Assembly (NCBI GenBank): GCA_963989245.1
Contig: OZ022351.1
Span: forward strand, 20,408,324 to 20,472,323
Origin: Nansenia antarctica
Taxonomy: Eukaryota > Chordata > Actinopteri > Argentiniformes > Microstomatidae
Direction of reading: 5' to 3'
Length of the DNA stretch: 64,000 nucleotides
Part shown: piece after piece, positions 53,300 to 64,000 of the stretch
Numbering within the stretch: the stretch's first letter is position 1
Layout: each line of letters starts with the position of its first letter
Notes under the pieces: generated by a model
What the model was told of the DNA's origin: nothing
Databases searched by the model: none
What the model saw: only the letters and a program-made list of their open reading frames with translations
Position numbers and translations under genes: made by a program

Positions 53300-55721
53300 C
53301 TGAAAAAGTTAGAAAACACACAGAGATGAGGGTTATTGACATGAGAGGTCCTCTGGGTGCTCAAGTTAGGCCTGGACAGCAGACCGGAGGTGGAGTCTGG
53401 GCTCGATTGGTCTGGTCTGGTCTCTCCAGTCTAATTCACACACATTCAAATCAGTTTCCACTTCAATCAGGACAGACAGCAGACTTCCTGGTTCTTCACT
53501 GGGGAACAGAAACAAAAACAGCAGGCAAGAACAACAGTGGACAGACAGGAGGAGGAGGAGTGTCATCATGGTTTTAGACGGAACAAAAAGACAATCTTAC
53601 AAATTTCATGCATATATTTAGTGAAATTTGTAAGACCGAGCACAGAATCTGTCAAACTTTATCAAAAGCAGACATTAACATCACTCTGGTGCAGATTAAT
53701 CACTCAGATTGTTGAAGGGAAGGCTCAAGATGGAAAAGTATGAGAAACACATCATTTACCAACAGAGCAGAGATCACATTCAGTGGGTTAGCGGAAGATG
53801 TTGAATGAAGATGAAATCAGAGTAATTATCTTGATGCATATTCAATCAAATGTGATAGGTCTCACAGGCCCTACACAAATGTCGAATCATTAATAGACTA
53901 GTGTTCGTTTGTTTACACACAAATAATGAAACGACAACACACTTGGGAGTTCTGCCTAACCAAATCCATGTCTCGAACCACACACTACAAAAGCATACAC
54001 ATGTCAAAATGTATCTCTAAGCCAGGGCTTGACGCTTACCTTTTCCCCAGGTAGCACTGTGCTACCATGTTGAAAAATTTAGTAGCACACCAAGAATTTC
54101 AGTAGCACAATGAAAATTGTGCAATTTTCGTCAACAACGACAACAAATTATCATAATCATAACATATCAAAATGATCATAACCGGCTCTTGGCCGTAATA
54201 AAAATGGAGACTCACACAATGTAAAGGGGAAGTAAGAATATTAATTTCAGTTGGCCCACGGTTCGGTATGAACCTCGGTTTTTGGGTCACGGTTCTTTTT
54301 TTTATTTTTTTTTAAATGCTACTATTTATTTACAAACTGTTACTTTATTTTGCTTATACTTATGGAACTTTAACATTTAGACACATTCCAGAATATGACT
54401 GGTAAATTGTATAATATAAATATATATAAACAAAAAACACTTTCAAATGTAAAAAAAATACATAAACACTTTCAAATGCGACGTGTTGTGGATTGGAACT
54501 ACGGATCATAAGCTTTCAAATGATGTGTCATACATTGAAATCCGAAAAAATATGAAGTTAGTCATTTGAATGTTGTTAGACGTCAGGCACATATAGGGTT
54601 AACCTCTTTGTAATGAAACCGGAAGCAAACGCTGCTAGCAGCTAGCAGCTAACAAAACAGCGCTACGAACTATGAGAGCTGTATCAATCCCATATACCCA
54701 TTATGCGCATTTTAAGCGCATATAGACTCGCGTGCGCGTTTCTGTTCAGTTTTCATTCCCTAATCGCTTATACACATAAGTTTGACTGCGCATGACAGTT
54801 CAGCAGTCTTTTAGTCGCACTGGTGCGATTGAATGTATTTCCAAGTCGCACAGAAATAACAGAACATTGATTTGTCCATTTGAATCCTTGAGATTACAGG
54901 GTGAAGCTGGATGACATCAAACATGAACCCCTTCTGTTAATTAAAACTTGACAACCAACAAGTTAAAGAGCTGAGGGAGTGGTTTGGGCCCTCGTTCGTA
55001 CCAGATAAACCCACCACTTGCAGAGCGAGAGAGAGATGAGAGGCCAAGAGGGACCAGAGAGAGCGAGAAGAAACCATCCCCAAGCTTTCATAAAAGCAAC
55101 TGTGTGCCTCAGTTGGTATAGCATGGCGCAAAAGATTCCATAGGTCCCAAATGTCACTTTACTGTAAGTTGCTTTAGATGCATGCATTTGCTAAATGGGG
55201 CATTTGCACTATCTGGTTATATGCCAAACTACATTTTGTTGTTTCAGTACTTGTGCAATGACAAAGTTGAATCTAATCTAATATTATTATAATGTTATGG
55301 TTGTGTATGGGTGTCAATCACTCATTCCCAGTGCGTTTTAGCAGGGTGTTCTAAATGGATAAGTGGTTGGCTTTTACATCATGGATGACTACCAGTGTTT
55401 CCTCTACATGCATTAATTGGTGGCGGGCCGCCACGAATGAATTTCCTCCGCCACGAATTGATTCAGTCCACACAAAAAAAATATATATATATATATAATA
55501 TCTTAACATTTTAGCTGATTAAAATATATCTGATCCTAGATCAGCGCTATAATGGATGTTGACTAAAAGTGCACCTAAATCCACGCCCATCTCTCTCTAA
55601 CCGCTGATCCAAAATCAGATTAATGACATTCAGTTGACGACGTGACACAAGGGCTCCTGATTGGTCTAAATGTGAACTGTGGTATTATTGTTATTGTGTA
55701 CAGGCCACCGTAGTGACATCA
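53300..55721. other. Probable znf638 5' intron
   Basis: No coding exon could be supported. Contains repeat ends such as CAGGGCTTGACGCTTACC (54024, hAT-like), which has no clear partner, and (AT)n near 55482. Confidence 0.5.
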
Positions 55722-55882
55722 GGGGGGTATTCCATCAACATCGCTAAAGGGAAAATCCAGGTTTAGTCTGATAAATCTCGCGAGAGTTCCTAAAAATATC
55801 CAGGCATATTCTGATAGGTCTCGCGAGAGTTATCAAAAATAAGCCAGGATTTTCCTTTAGCGACGTTGATGGAATACCCCCC
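55722..55882. mobile_element. Palindromic MITE carrying CTCGCGAG motifs
   Basis: GGGGGGTATTCCATCAACAT at the left mirrors ATGTTGATGGAATACCCCCC-like sequence at the right (one mismatch). The interior holds two near-copies of a TCTCGCGAGAGTT block. Flanks are compatible with a 3-bp CAG duplication. Confidence 0.8.
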
Positions 55883-57590
55883 AGGTCAGGTGGGCAGGTT
55901 ACGACGAGACAACAAGAGACCGGTATTGTAGAGCTTACAGAGCGAGTTAAAATAAAGACACTTACATTGAAATACAGAAGGACTCACGTGTATGTTTAAT
56001 AGAATAACACGACATGGTGTCAGAAGTCCTGTAAGTGAGTGTTAAGAGTTAGATCGGCCGACAAGTGTCATTTGAGCTCGTGACGGTGAGAAGGGAGAAG
56101 AAAAGATGGATGCTAATGCTAACGCGGGAGCAGCTGCAGTCCAGAGAACGGCGCCAGTTTCAAGTGCTACGTTAGCAGACATTAGCAAGTCAAAAAACGA
56201 TTCTTATGTGCCGTCACTTTAGCAACGACACAGTATTGTCAAGGGGAAAAGAAGGGGAGACGATTTTTTTATTGACAACGGAATTACATGCTGGAAAAAC
56301 ATGCAGCTAAAATTCAGGGAACATTTGGACAATAAGAGACACACGGGAGAAGTACGGGAAAACAGGGCTCATGTGGGTCTCATCAAAGGTAAGAGTTTGT
56401 TTTCTTTAACTCAGCTGATACTCAGCTGTTTACCGAATGCTCCATCTGACTGTGATTTTACTTCTGTAATGTGGTGGGTTGACATAATTCACGCACGGAA
56501 CTATAGGTTGAGACTATTGTTCCGTCCGTAGTACCCAAGTTGTTTAGACTGTTCTATTTACTGCTTGAGTGTGTTGTTGACAATCGTTCATGTCCTTTAT
56601 TAAACGTTTAGCTTTGTCATTTGATACGCCGCCTACGACTACCATCTCTCTGCACTACAGTAAACAGTTAATCAGTAACGTTAGCCGCTTTTGTGCTCAT
56701 GTAGGCCTACTTCGTATTATATTATAGCTGATGATCTTTGTGTGTGTGTATGTGACTGTCAGTCACAAGTTTATATTCTGTATATTCATTTTTATTTATT
56801 TTTGGCCATCCTCTAGTTTTGGCTGTGATTAGAAAAAAAAGTAAAAAAAATAAAATAAAATAAATAATGTTTTGAGCGCGCGCGTGCACGCGGAAAAAAT
56901 CGCCACGCCCATCCGCCACCATTGTAGAAATTCCTGGAGGAAACACTGACTACAATATGCAAACAATTTATGATACAAAATTCAGCTTACCAGTGGTAAG
57001 CAGGTTCAAATGGTGACTGTATCAGTGCACTTACAAGGGTAAAGTAAAATATCAAAGCACGACAAGTGTAAAGCAAAAATAACATAGGTCCATTAAATCA
57101 CATTAATATAAAGCACAACATTGAGGAGCTAGTCTACAAAAATGTGTGTGTCTACATAGGCTTGATATTCTGACTGTTAGCAGACAGAATGCAAAGCAAA
57201 AAAGCAGGCAAGGCTACATTTTCCTACATCAAGATCGTATGATAATGAATAGTAGAGCAACTGGGCCCAGCGATGTGCTGAGCTGAGAGATTCAGACTGA
57301 GAAAGCAGCAGCTAGGGGAGGCAGAATAGCGGCAACACAGCATATATGACAAATGATGGATATTAGACAGGCTATTATAGGCTAATCACGACAGCGGAGA
57401 ATGAGAACAAAAGACCAACTTTACATACAGGCTTACCTGGCAAAAAAATGTCAAGTTCACCTGGAAGCTAAAAAGAAGCTAACGTTAGGGCACACCAAAA
57501 ATACTCGGCGGCGGTGTTGTTAATCATTATACAACAGTTAGTTCCGACTTCCGACCAAGTAATTTGATTGGACAAGAGGCATTCCATGAG

Positions 57591-59210
57591 TTACGATATT
57601 CATCAGAGCAATTGCGCGTCATCTCCCTGTCATCAGAATGATCACGCCCCTTTTTGGGTGATAGAAGTGTAGAAGTTTGAAGTTTGACTGGCGGTCAATG
57701 GGAATTTCTGGTCTTCGCTACTTTAATCCGATAAAATAAGAAAACCGTAGTGCTTTATAGATATTAGGAGCCCAAATCCGATGGCCAGTTAGGCAAACTA
57801 TTATATAGTGTCGTTGCCGATCAATGATCGACGTCGTTATATAGAGAAAATTAATGAAATAGGGGTTGATTCATCAGATCAGTCATACGTCATCTCCCTG
57901 TCATCAGGGATTTGTAGTTCTTCATTTGATTTGCCGTGTAAATCCCCAGACTGCCCAAATCCGATGGCCAGTCAGGCAAACAATTATATAGTGCGACGTC
58001 GTTGTATGGAGAACATCTATGAAATAGGCAATGAATGTGTGTCCTTTCAGTCTGCCTCCATCCATGTGGATGAACCACCTGACCCAAAGGCCTGAGGTGT
58101 TGTAGGAGGTATGAATATGGTTTAGTGGGTATTTAGTATAACAGGCTAATGGGTTTATTGTGAGTTTACTTTGATTGTTTGTTTATTGCCTAGATCACCG
58201 TATTGAGAAGTCATATGGTTATGGGGGGTGATATTGCAAGGTAATTTAAGCACCTGCGCACCTTGCAGGAGAGAGAGGGGAGCGATGTATTTTTGTTCAC
58301 CGCATTATACGCATATTCTATACGCATAGTTTGTTATTTTTTTGGTTTTGATCGCTTATGGATTATTTTTGTACGTCGCCAAATTTGATTGTTCTATTCA
58401 ATAAATGCTCTAAAACGTACTTTTCATCTCAGCGGATTGTTTGGCGCGTCATACAATTACCAGCCCAGACCCTGCTTGCGTCTCTCAGCTACTTTTTACT
58501 TTGGGCTCTATCTATCTATCTCGCTACAGGTGTCATATAACCCTAACCCATTGCCTGTCATATAAAAGTAGGCTACCTTATTGAATCTCCAGGTAATGTA
58601 TTTCTGACATCCATCACTTTTGCTGTCGCTAAGATACTTTATTTTTCTGTTTTGGTAGTCTGTCCAATGTGACAATTGCCCTCCTCCACCGGCCCTAGTT
58701 TTGGATCTAGCTTGCTGTTCATTATGTTCATGATAAAACGTCATAACATCTTCATATACACCATACAGGATAAATACTGATTAACAGTAGGCTACTTTGG
58801 CAAATGCCCATTGAACAGATTTATTTATTGTCCTATCTTAAGAAAACTAATGTAACACTCTCATCTGGGGTTTTCCACAGCAAATCAAATGAAGAACTAC
58901 AAATCCCTGATGACAGGGAGATGACGTATGACTGCTCTGATGAATCAACCCATATTTCATTAATTTTCTCTATATAACGACGTCGATCATTGATCGGCAA
59001 TGACACTATATAATAGTTTGCCTAACTGGCCATCGGATTTGTGCTCCTAATATCTAAAAAGCACTACGGTTTTCTTATTTTATCGGATTAAAGTAGCAAA
59101 GACCAGAAATTCCCATTGACCGCCAGTCAAACTTCTCCGCTTCTATCACCCAAAAAGGGGCGTGGACATGACGGGAGGGGAAAGTACCCGGATGCGTTGC
59201 TCTGATGAAT
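57591..59210. mobile_element. Foldback-type element with about 330-bp inverted arms
   Basis: The left arm (about 57595-57945) and right arm (about 58885-59208) are inverted copies with small differences, separated by about 940 bp that includes a partial third copy (57955-58030). Fragments of the arm also lie at 39280-39460 and 3035-3090. No transposase seen. Confidence 0.8.
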
Positions 59211-59440
59211 ACAGTATAACAGCACTGGGACTTTTAACTATATGCATCACGCCGCCGCACTAAATGACCGTTAATTAGACTACATGTTTGTGTTCAGGTT
59301 ACTAGGCAACAGTCCATTTGAAGTTCAGTTGCAGAACTATTTTTTGTTTATTTTTAGGATTAAATAAACAAACAAATCATAATCTGTTGTCGCTTATTAC
59401 TGTTAACTAATAAATCGCGCTGTAGAACTGTTGTATAAAA

Positions 59441-59561
59441 GCAATATCACACTCGAGGTCGTGCTGTTATACTGAATATCAGCCTGCGGCCTCGTACCTT
59501 ACAACCGAATCACAGCCGTGCTGATATTCAGCATAACACACTCCCTCTCGTGTGATATTGC
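59441..59561. repeat. 120-bp imperfect palindrome
   Basis: GCAATATCACACTCGAGG...GCTGTTATACTGAATATCAGC pairs with GCTGATATTCAGCATAACA...CTCGTGTGATATTGC. Confidence 0.85.
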
Positions 59562-60029
59562 TTAATTAGCTGATCATCAAAGACACCCGCAACTCAGATT
59601 GATTACTCCCAACTAAATGTAGGCTAACGTTTGTAATAAACAAACAACAACTTGAGTGATCAGGGTAACATCTGCTAATGACATTTCGTGAGCTTAGAAT
59701 TATAAGGTTCTATCTCCGTTTAGGGTAGTTCAGAGATATTGAGCGTCAACGTTTTTACATTCCATTATGTTTTGTGAGATGGAACCTTAGTATTTTATGA
59801 ATTACTAACTTAAAAATGTCAACATTTTAAAAATAACACCACACAAGCATTAATAAACACCTAATGGATCAGATTATGTAAAAAACTAAATTTTGACAAA
59901 AATGGAGATAGAACCTTATAATTCTAACGTCACGATTTGATGATAAACAACGCCATATACGAGTGGGGGTAACCGCGGTTTGTGAGTAAAGTCCCGACAG
60001 AAATCGCAGATGGAAAGAAATGTGAGAGA

Positions 60030-60078
60030 GAGGAAGAGAGAGAAGAGAGAGAGAGGGGAAGAGAGAGGAGAGAAGAGA

Positions 60079-60127
<49 letters not shown>

Positions 60128-60154
60128 AAGAGAGAGAGAGGAAGAGAGAGAAGA

Positions 60155-60189
<35 letters not shown>

Positions 60190-60202
60190 GAGAGAGAAGA
60201 GA

Positions 60203-60257
<55 letters not shown>

Positions 60258-60324
60258 GAAGAGAGATGGAACGAGATCTGGGGAGAAGGACAGAGAGACA
60301 GATGGGAAGAGATGGAGGGAGAAG

Positions 60325-60392
<68 letters not shown>
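60030..60392. repeat. GA-rich tract
   Basis: Long GA repeats with AGAAGAGAG interruptions; all open frames here are artefacts. Confidence 0.95.
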
Positions 60393-60393
<1 letters not shown>

Positions 60394-60479
60394 GTCGAGT
60401 TAAGCCCAATGTCTACTTGAATCTACGAGTAGTCTGTCAGCGAGCCGGTGTGTGTGCCTGTGTCTGAGCTTATTTTCAC

Positions 60480-60577
60480 AAGTCTCGCGAGATTTATCAA
60501 AATAAGACAGGATTTTGTATAAGTCTCGCGAGATTTATCAAAATAAGACAGGATTTTGTATAAGTCTCGCGAGATGT
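60480..60577. repeat. 41-bp tandem repeat with TCTCGCGAGA
   Basis: AAGTCTCGCGAGATTTATCA...ATTTTGTAT repeated about 2.4 times, giving three TCTCGCGAGA palindromes at 41-bp spacing. Confidence 0.9.
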
Positions 60578-61128
60578 ATATAAATAAGTGTGTCCTCAAA
60601 TGACTTGATCGGCCATTCCCCCCGTACCGCTTCATCAGCTGATATAGCAAAGTAGCACACTATGCTAGCTACACAAAAGGGACGTTTTCAAATCAATTAA
60701 ATGCATTAGCTAATTAAATTGGGGAAAAGCGAACTTGGTCACGGGCATAATAGTGATTGGGGTTAACATAACAACGTGACAGTGAAAAATATAAAAACGC
60801 TTTGGTTGGTTTGGTCGTTAAGTTTAGGGCAGTGCCACGCTTTTTTTGTGCACAAAGACAGACACCTCCTTATCGTACCACAAATGACACTGGGGAACAT
60901 CATGAGGTTAATAATGTTCACTTCATGAACAGATCCCGGCTTTAATCATCCCGATAACGTCCCCCTGACGATGGATGACTGGGTGACATAACAGTGTTCG
61001 CTTCGTGTTAGCTGTTAGCAGGCCTTCCATTGTGGCTCTACCCGCAAGTATCGCTTTACAATGGCTGCGTTCGTAAAATTCGCTGAGAGCACCGTGGAGC
61101 GCACACTGCGTTCAACGTCATAAAGGGG

Positions 61129-61166
61129 ACCAAGTAATTTGATTGGACAAGAGGCATTCCATGAGT
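61129..61166. repeat. Dispersed repeat shared with 57557-57593
   Basis: ACCAAGTAATTTGATTGGACA...GCATTCCATGAG is identical at both places. Confidence 0.85.
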
Positions 61167-61321
61167 GCTGATCAGATTTCCAGATCGTATCTACGAACGC
61201 ACCCAATGCCAAAGGCCCCGAAGCACCCGTTCCACACAAGACAAGGACATTGTGCATATTAAGTATGCATTAGGGGGGAGGTCGATGTTTTTCACCTACA
61301 GAAAATATCGTATTTACATAC

Positions 61322-61440
61322 CTTCAGCTATTTTCGGTCAATGTTGCGGTAGATTTCTCAGTTTACTCAACTTCCTTCTCTTCCAACGGCGTCGGATGCG
61401 AGAACGCGTTCTCTCCCTTCGCCAACAACATGCATAAACA
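61322..61440 (-). other. Candidate znf638 non-coding first exon
   Basis: On the minus strand a CpG-containing segment (GAACGCGTTCTCGCATCC) ends in AGCTGAAG|GTATGTAAA, a good donor. No ORF starts here. It lies about 8 kb upstream of exon 1 and about 135 bp downstream of a CRE. Proposed from position and donor only; the upstream boundary is arbitrary. Confidence 0.25.
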
Positions 61441-61574
61441 GACTCGACCAAATGAACACAGAGCAGTAAATACTAACAGGCTAGGCATTAGCAGCCGTCT
61501 ACAGATAACCCTCCAACAAAGATAACCAACCACAAGTGTCAGCGTGGTCTGTTAAAAAATCCGCTTGTTAAGTC

Positions 61575-61582
61575 TGACGTCA
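61575..61582. promoter_or_regulatory. CRE palindrome TGACGTCA
   Basis: A full CREB/ATF site with a further half-site TGACG at 61587. Located where a znf638 (minus) or divergent upstream-gene promoter could be. Confidence 0.4.
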
Positions 61583-62358
61583 AAAGTGACGTTTAGCCAT
61601 TTCCGAGTCCAAACCAAAAATGCTCCGCACCAGAGTACCTGTGAACTACAGCGGTAGAATGACAGTTTACTCGTTTTTTAGACTCGGATCTATTCATACA
61701 ACAAGGGACACGGCACTTTCCCGTTTTCTCCATATTGTCAGGGTATTTGAGCCTCGGAAAAGCGCTATATAAATATAATTAATTATTATTATTATTTCGG
61801 CATTTCGAAGACAGCGCCTCAGCCAACGTTGGACCCGGAAACACGTCACGACTTAACAATATCGTCACCTTCTTAACATAATGGCTTAAATCACTTTTGA
61901 GGAAAAGTATGTGTTTGCCTAAATATCATATAGGCTATTATAGATTTGGTTCAGTTTATTTTGTTTTTTGCAAAACTTGAAAATATCACATTCGTAGTAC
62001 TACATTAGACATTGTTTTAAGGTGACGATATTTTAACTACAAAGCTGAATCGTAAAAGAAGTGATTGGCGATATCAGTTTTACCAGTACAACGCTTGACC
62101 AGCTGGGAGCGCTCTAGCCCTTCATACACCCACAGCAAATACCGGCTTAAAACCTGTTTATGGTCGTTATTCTGCTGATCTGAAAGACTCAGCTAGGAGA
62201 TTATAGTGCAGACGGCCGGGCACCCTTATTAGTTTATACATCTTTTTTCGCATTAGAGAGAGAGGGAGGGAGGGATGATGAGATCATGGGTCAGGAGGGG
62301 ATGGAGGGACTGTTGAAAAGGAGAGGATTAAGGAGGTGGAGAGGAGATAAACAGATAG

Positions 62359-62360
<2 letters not shown>

Positions 62361-62437
<77 letters not shown>
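62361..62437. repeat. GT microsatellite
   Basis: About 38 GT units with no interruption. No gene was recognised between 61600 and 62640; an AAAAGCGCTATATAAATATA retroposon tail lies at about 61757. Confidence 0.95.
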
Positions 62438-62438
<1 letters not shown>

Positions 62439-62650
62439 CAGTTAGCAAGTTAATTAATTCAAAATACATCAATATGTTAAAATACATCACCATCATTCAT
62501 TTCCTCAGAGATATCTCTCCAGACCCAGGTGAAACACGTAATCTCAAATGTAACTCAAATACTCTCGGATTTTAGGTCAGTTTTGTGTTTCCCAGTCTAA
62601 AGGCATTAGGGTTAGGACTTAGGGAGGGCAAACTCATCTATGCATAGCAG

Positions 62651-63710
62651 TGGAGGCTGGTGGAGGTAGACATCAGAAAGGACAAGCTCATAGTAATGCA
62701 TAGAATGGAATGAGGAACGGTATGAAATACATCTGTGTTTGATACATGGGCGTCAGCAGCTTTTTGAATGTGGGGGGGACACTTATTTTTCGGGGGGTCT
62801 GGGGGTCCTCCCCCCGAACATTTTTAAATAGTAGATTCAATTTCCTGCATTCTGGTGCGTTTTACACCCAAAATAATCTCCCTCTTTCTTTGTTTTTCCT
62901 TGGAGCTGGCATGGTCTGCAATTACTGACTACTATTATGTTTTGGTTTAACTCACAGAGGCCTGACACTGACACGTGGCACTTTTTAGGTACTTTATTAA
63001 ATATGAAGATTCAAAAAGAATCAAAGAGTGAATTAGAAAAGAATGAGGTAACTTTGAGTCAACAAATTGAATAAAAAGTTATGAGGAAACATAACATATG
63101 TACCTAGGCTACTCAGAGCCTATTACAATCAAACTTAGCCCTCTTCAGTGCATTGCAGAACATACAACTATAACAAAACAAAACAAATCAAAGAGTGAAT
63201 TAGAGCTGTCTCCACTGCCCCTGCCTGCTGCCCCTGCCTCTGACTCACTCTCACTCTCAACCACCTATATCAGGAGAAATGGGGATGCATTGAGCACTTG
63301 TTCATATTGTTTTTCTCTAATAGAACATTTGACATAGAAATACAATCAATACAAAAAATACTAATAATTGCCTCAGTCTGAATGTTTTGAATCTGCGTGC
63401 GTGTCTGATACTGCTGCTGCCGTGTTAAAAACAGAAGTAAAACGCGGAGTGGATTTCTGGATATGGGCAATCCCCTACTCATAAAGTGGAACGGATTTGA
63501 TTGTGAAGCAATGAAAATAACGCTGACCAGTCATGCAACATATTTTTGATGGCAAATGTGGGGGGGTCCAAACGACCTTGTTTCAAAGGTGGGGGGGACA
63601 CGTCCCCCCCCAAATATATGGTGGTGACGCCCATGGTTTGATACCATTCCTCATTCCGTTCCAGACATTGCAATGAGCCCTGTCCTCCGATTTATACCTC
63701 CCGCTGCCTT
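62651..63710. mobile_element. GGAGGCTGGTGGAGG-family MITE (outer)
   Basis: TGGAGGCTGGTGGAGGTAGA...AATGAGGAACGGTATGAAAT at the left mirrors ATTCCTCATTCCGTTCC...TGAGCCCTGTCCTCC at the right. Single ends of the family are at 6267 and 20518. Split by the hAT at 62745. Confidence 0.75.
62745..63635. mobile_element. hAT element nested in the MITE
   Basis: Ends CATGGGCGTC and GACGCCCATG, with an 8-bp duplication GTTTGATA at 62737-62744 and 63636-63643. G-rich strings (GTGGGGGGGACA) occur inside both ends. No intact transposase. Confidence 0.88.
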
Positions 63711-64000
63711 CCCTGGTGCATGGGGTGGACCCATAAATTCACCCCAGGGCGTCTGGCCATGCCAACTCTCAAGAAAAAAAAGAAATACTTCCTGGTTGGT
63801 TGTTGCTAGGCCACGTGGAGTGGAGCTCATTGGCCAATCAGAGCAGTGCCAAGAGAGAGACACACCAAGGGACACTTTTAATCCCCATCAAAGATTACAG
63901 TAATATGTCGAGAGATAGACCCGGCATGACTTCCTAATCTCCAAGCCCTCGGGGACCTGCTGGTGTTGATGGAGTCAGTCCTGGGGTCAGGACAGTCCAC
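63711..64000. other. Unassigned right edge
   Basis: Unique-looking sequence with an inverted CCAAT pair (ATTGGCCAAT, 63829-63838). In human the next gene is PAIP2B in divergent orientation, but no exon of it is recognisable here. Confidence 0.3.

Noticed and set aside
60080..60467. Arg-Glu repeat frames in GA tracts (also 4198-4636 and 29817-30008)
   Set aside because: Microsatellite artefacts.
63711..64000. PAIP2B exon expected from human synteny
   Set aside because: No recognisable coding sequence in the right-edge segment.

Overview
The window is nuclear DNA of a bony fish, almost certainly a teleost. Spliced vertebrate genes with GT-AG introns sit among long CA/GT and GA microsatellites, L2-type LINEs, hAT, Tc1/mariner and MULE DNA transposons, and a Ty3/gypsy element with a SCAN-like Gag. 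I cannot name the species. Several repeats (for example the GGAGGCTGGTGGAGG family) resemble ones known from salmonids and herring-like fishes.

Two host genes lie in the same direction on the minus strand. Most of the window is the orthologue of ZNF638 (NP220), a nuclear RNA/DNA-binding protein with matrin zinc fingers and RRMs. Twenty-one coding exons run from 53299 down to the stop at 22562. Splice phases agree at every junction. From the ATG at 53073 the exons sum to 9261 nt (3086 codons plus stop), against about 1980 residues in human. The extra length is mostly low-complexity repeat inserted between conserved domains. About 19 kb downstream, 3830-3743 is the first coding exon of dysferlin (dysf). 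ZNF638 followed by DYSF in the same orientation is also the human order, so this is conserved synteny. The rest of dysf lies beyond the left edge, which makes 1-3742 its first intron.

Layout: 1-3742, dysf intron 1 with repeats and a SINE. 3743-4100, dysf exon 1 and its upstream region. 4100-22560, repeat-rich intergenic DNA with L2 and L1 fragments, a 5.1-kb LTR retrotransposon with identical LTRs (9000-14118), and an apparently intact three-exon MULE transposase (15189-17438). 22562-53299, znf638, whose 7-kb last intron holds a large broken L2 LINE and whose other introns hold nested hAT and Tc1 elements. 53300-61322, probable first intron of znf638. About 61322-61600, a candidate promoter and first exon with a CRE palindrome. 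61600-64000, repeats including a hAT nested in an older MITE.

No microbial-type system, CRISPR array or rRNA was seen. The most interesting signals are tandem repeats that copy znf638 splice donors (48747-48944 in frame; 29601-29732 out of frame), a MULE intron that looks like a retroposon turned into an intron through its AAGGT target duplication, several nested insertions with perfect target-site duplications, and the LTR element whose single Gag-protease-integrase ORF lacks reverse transcriptase.
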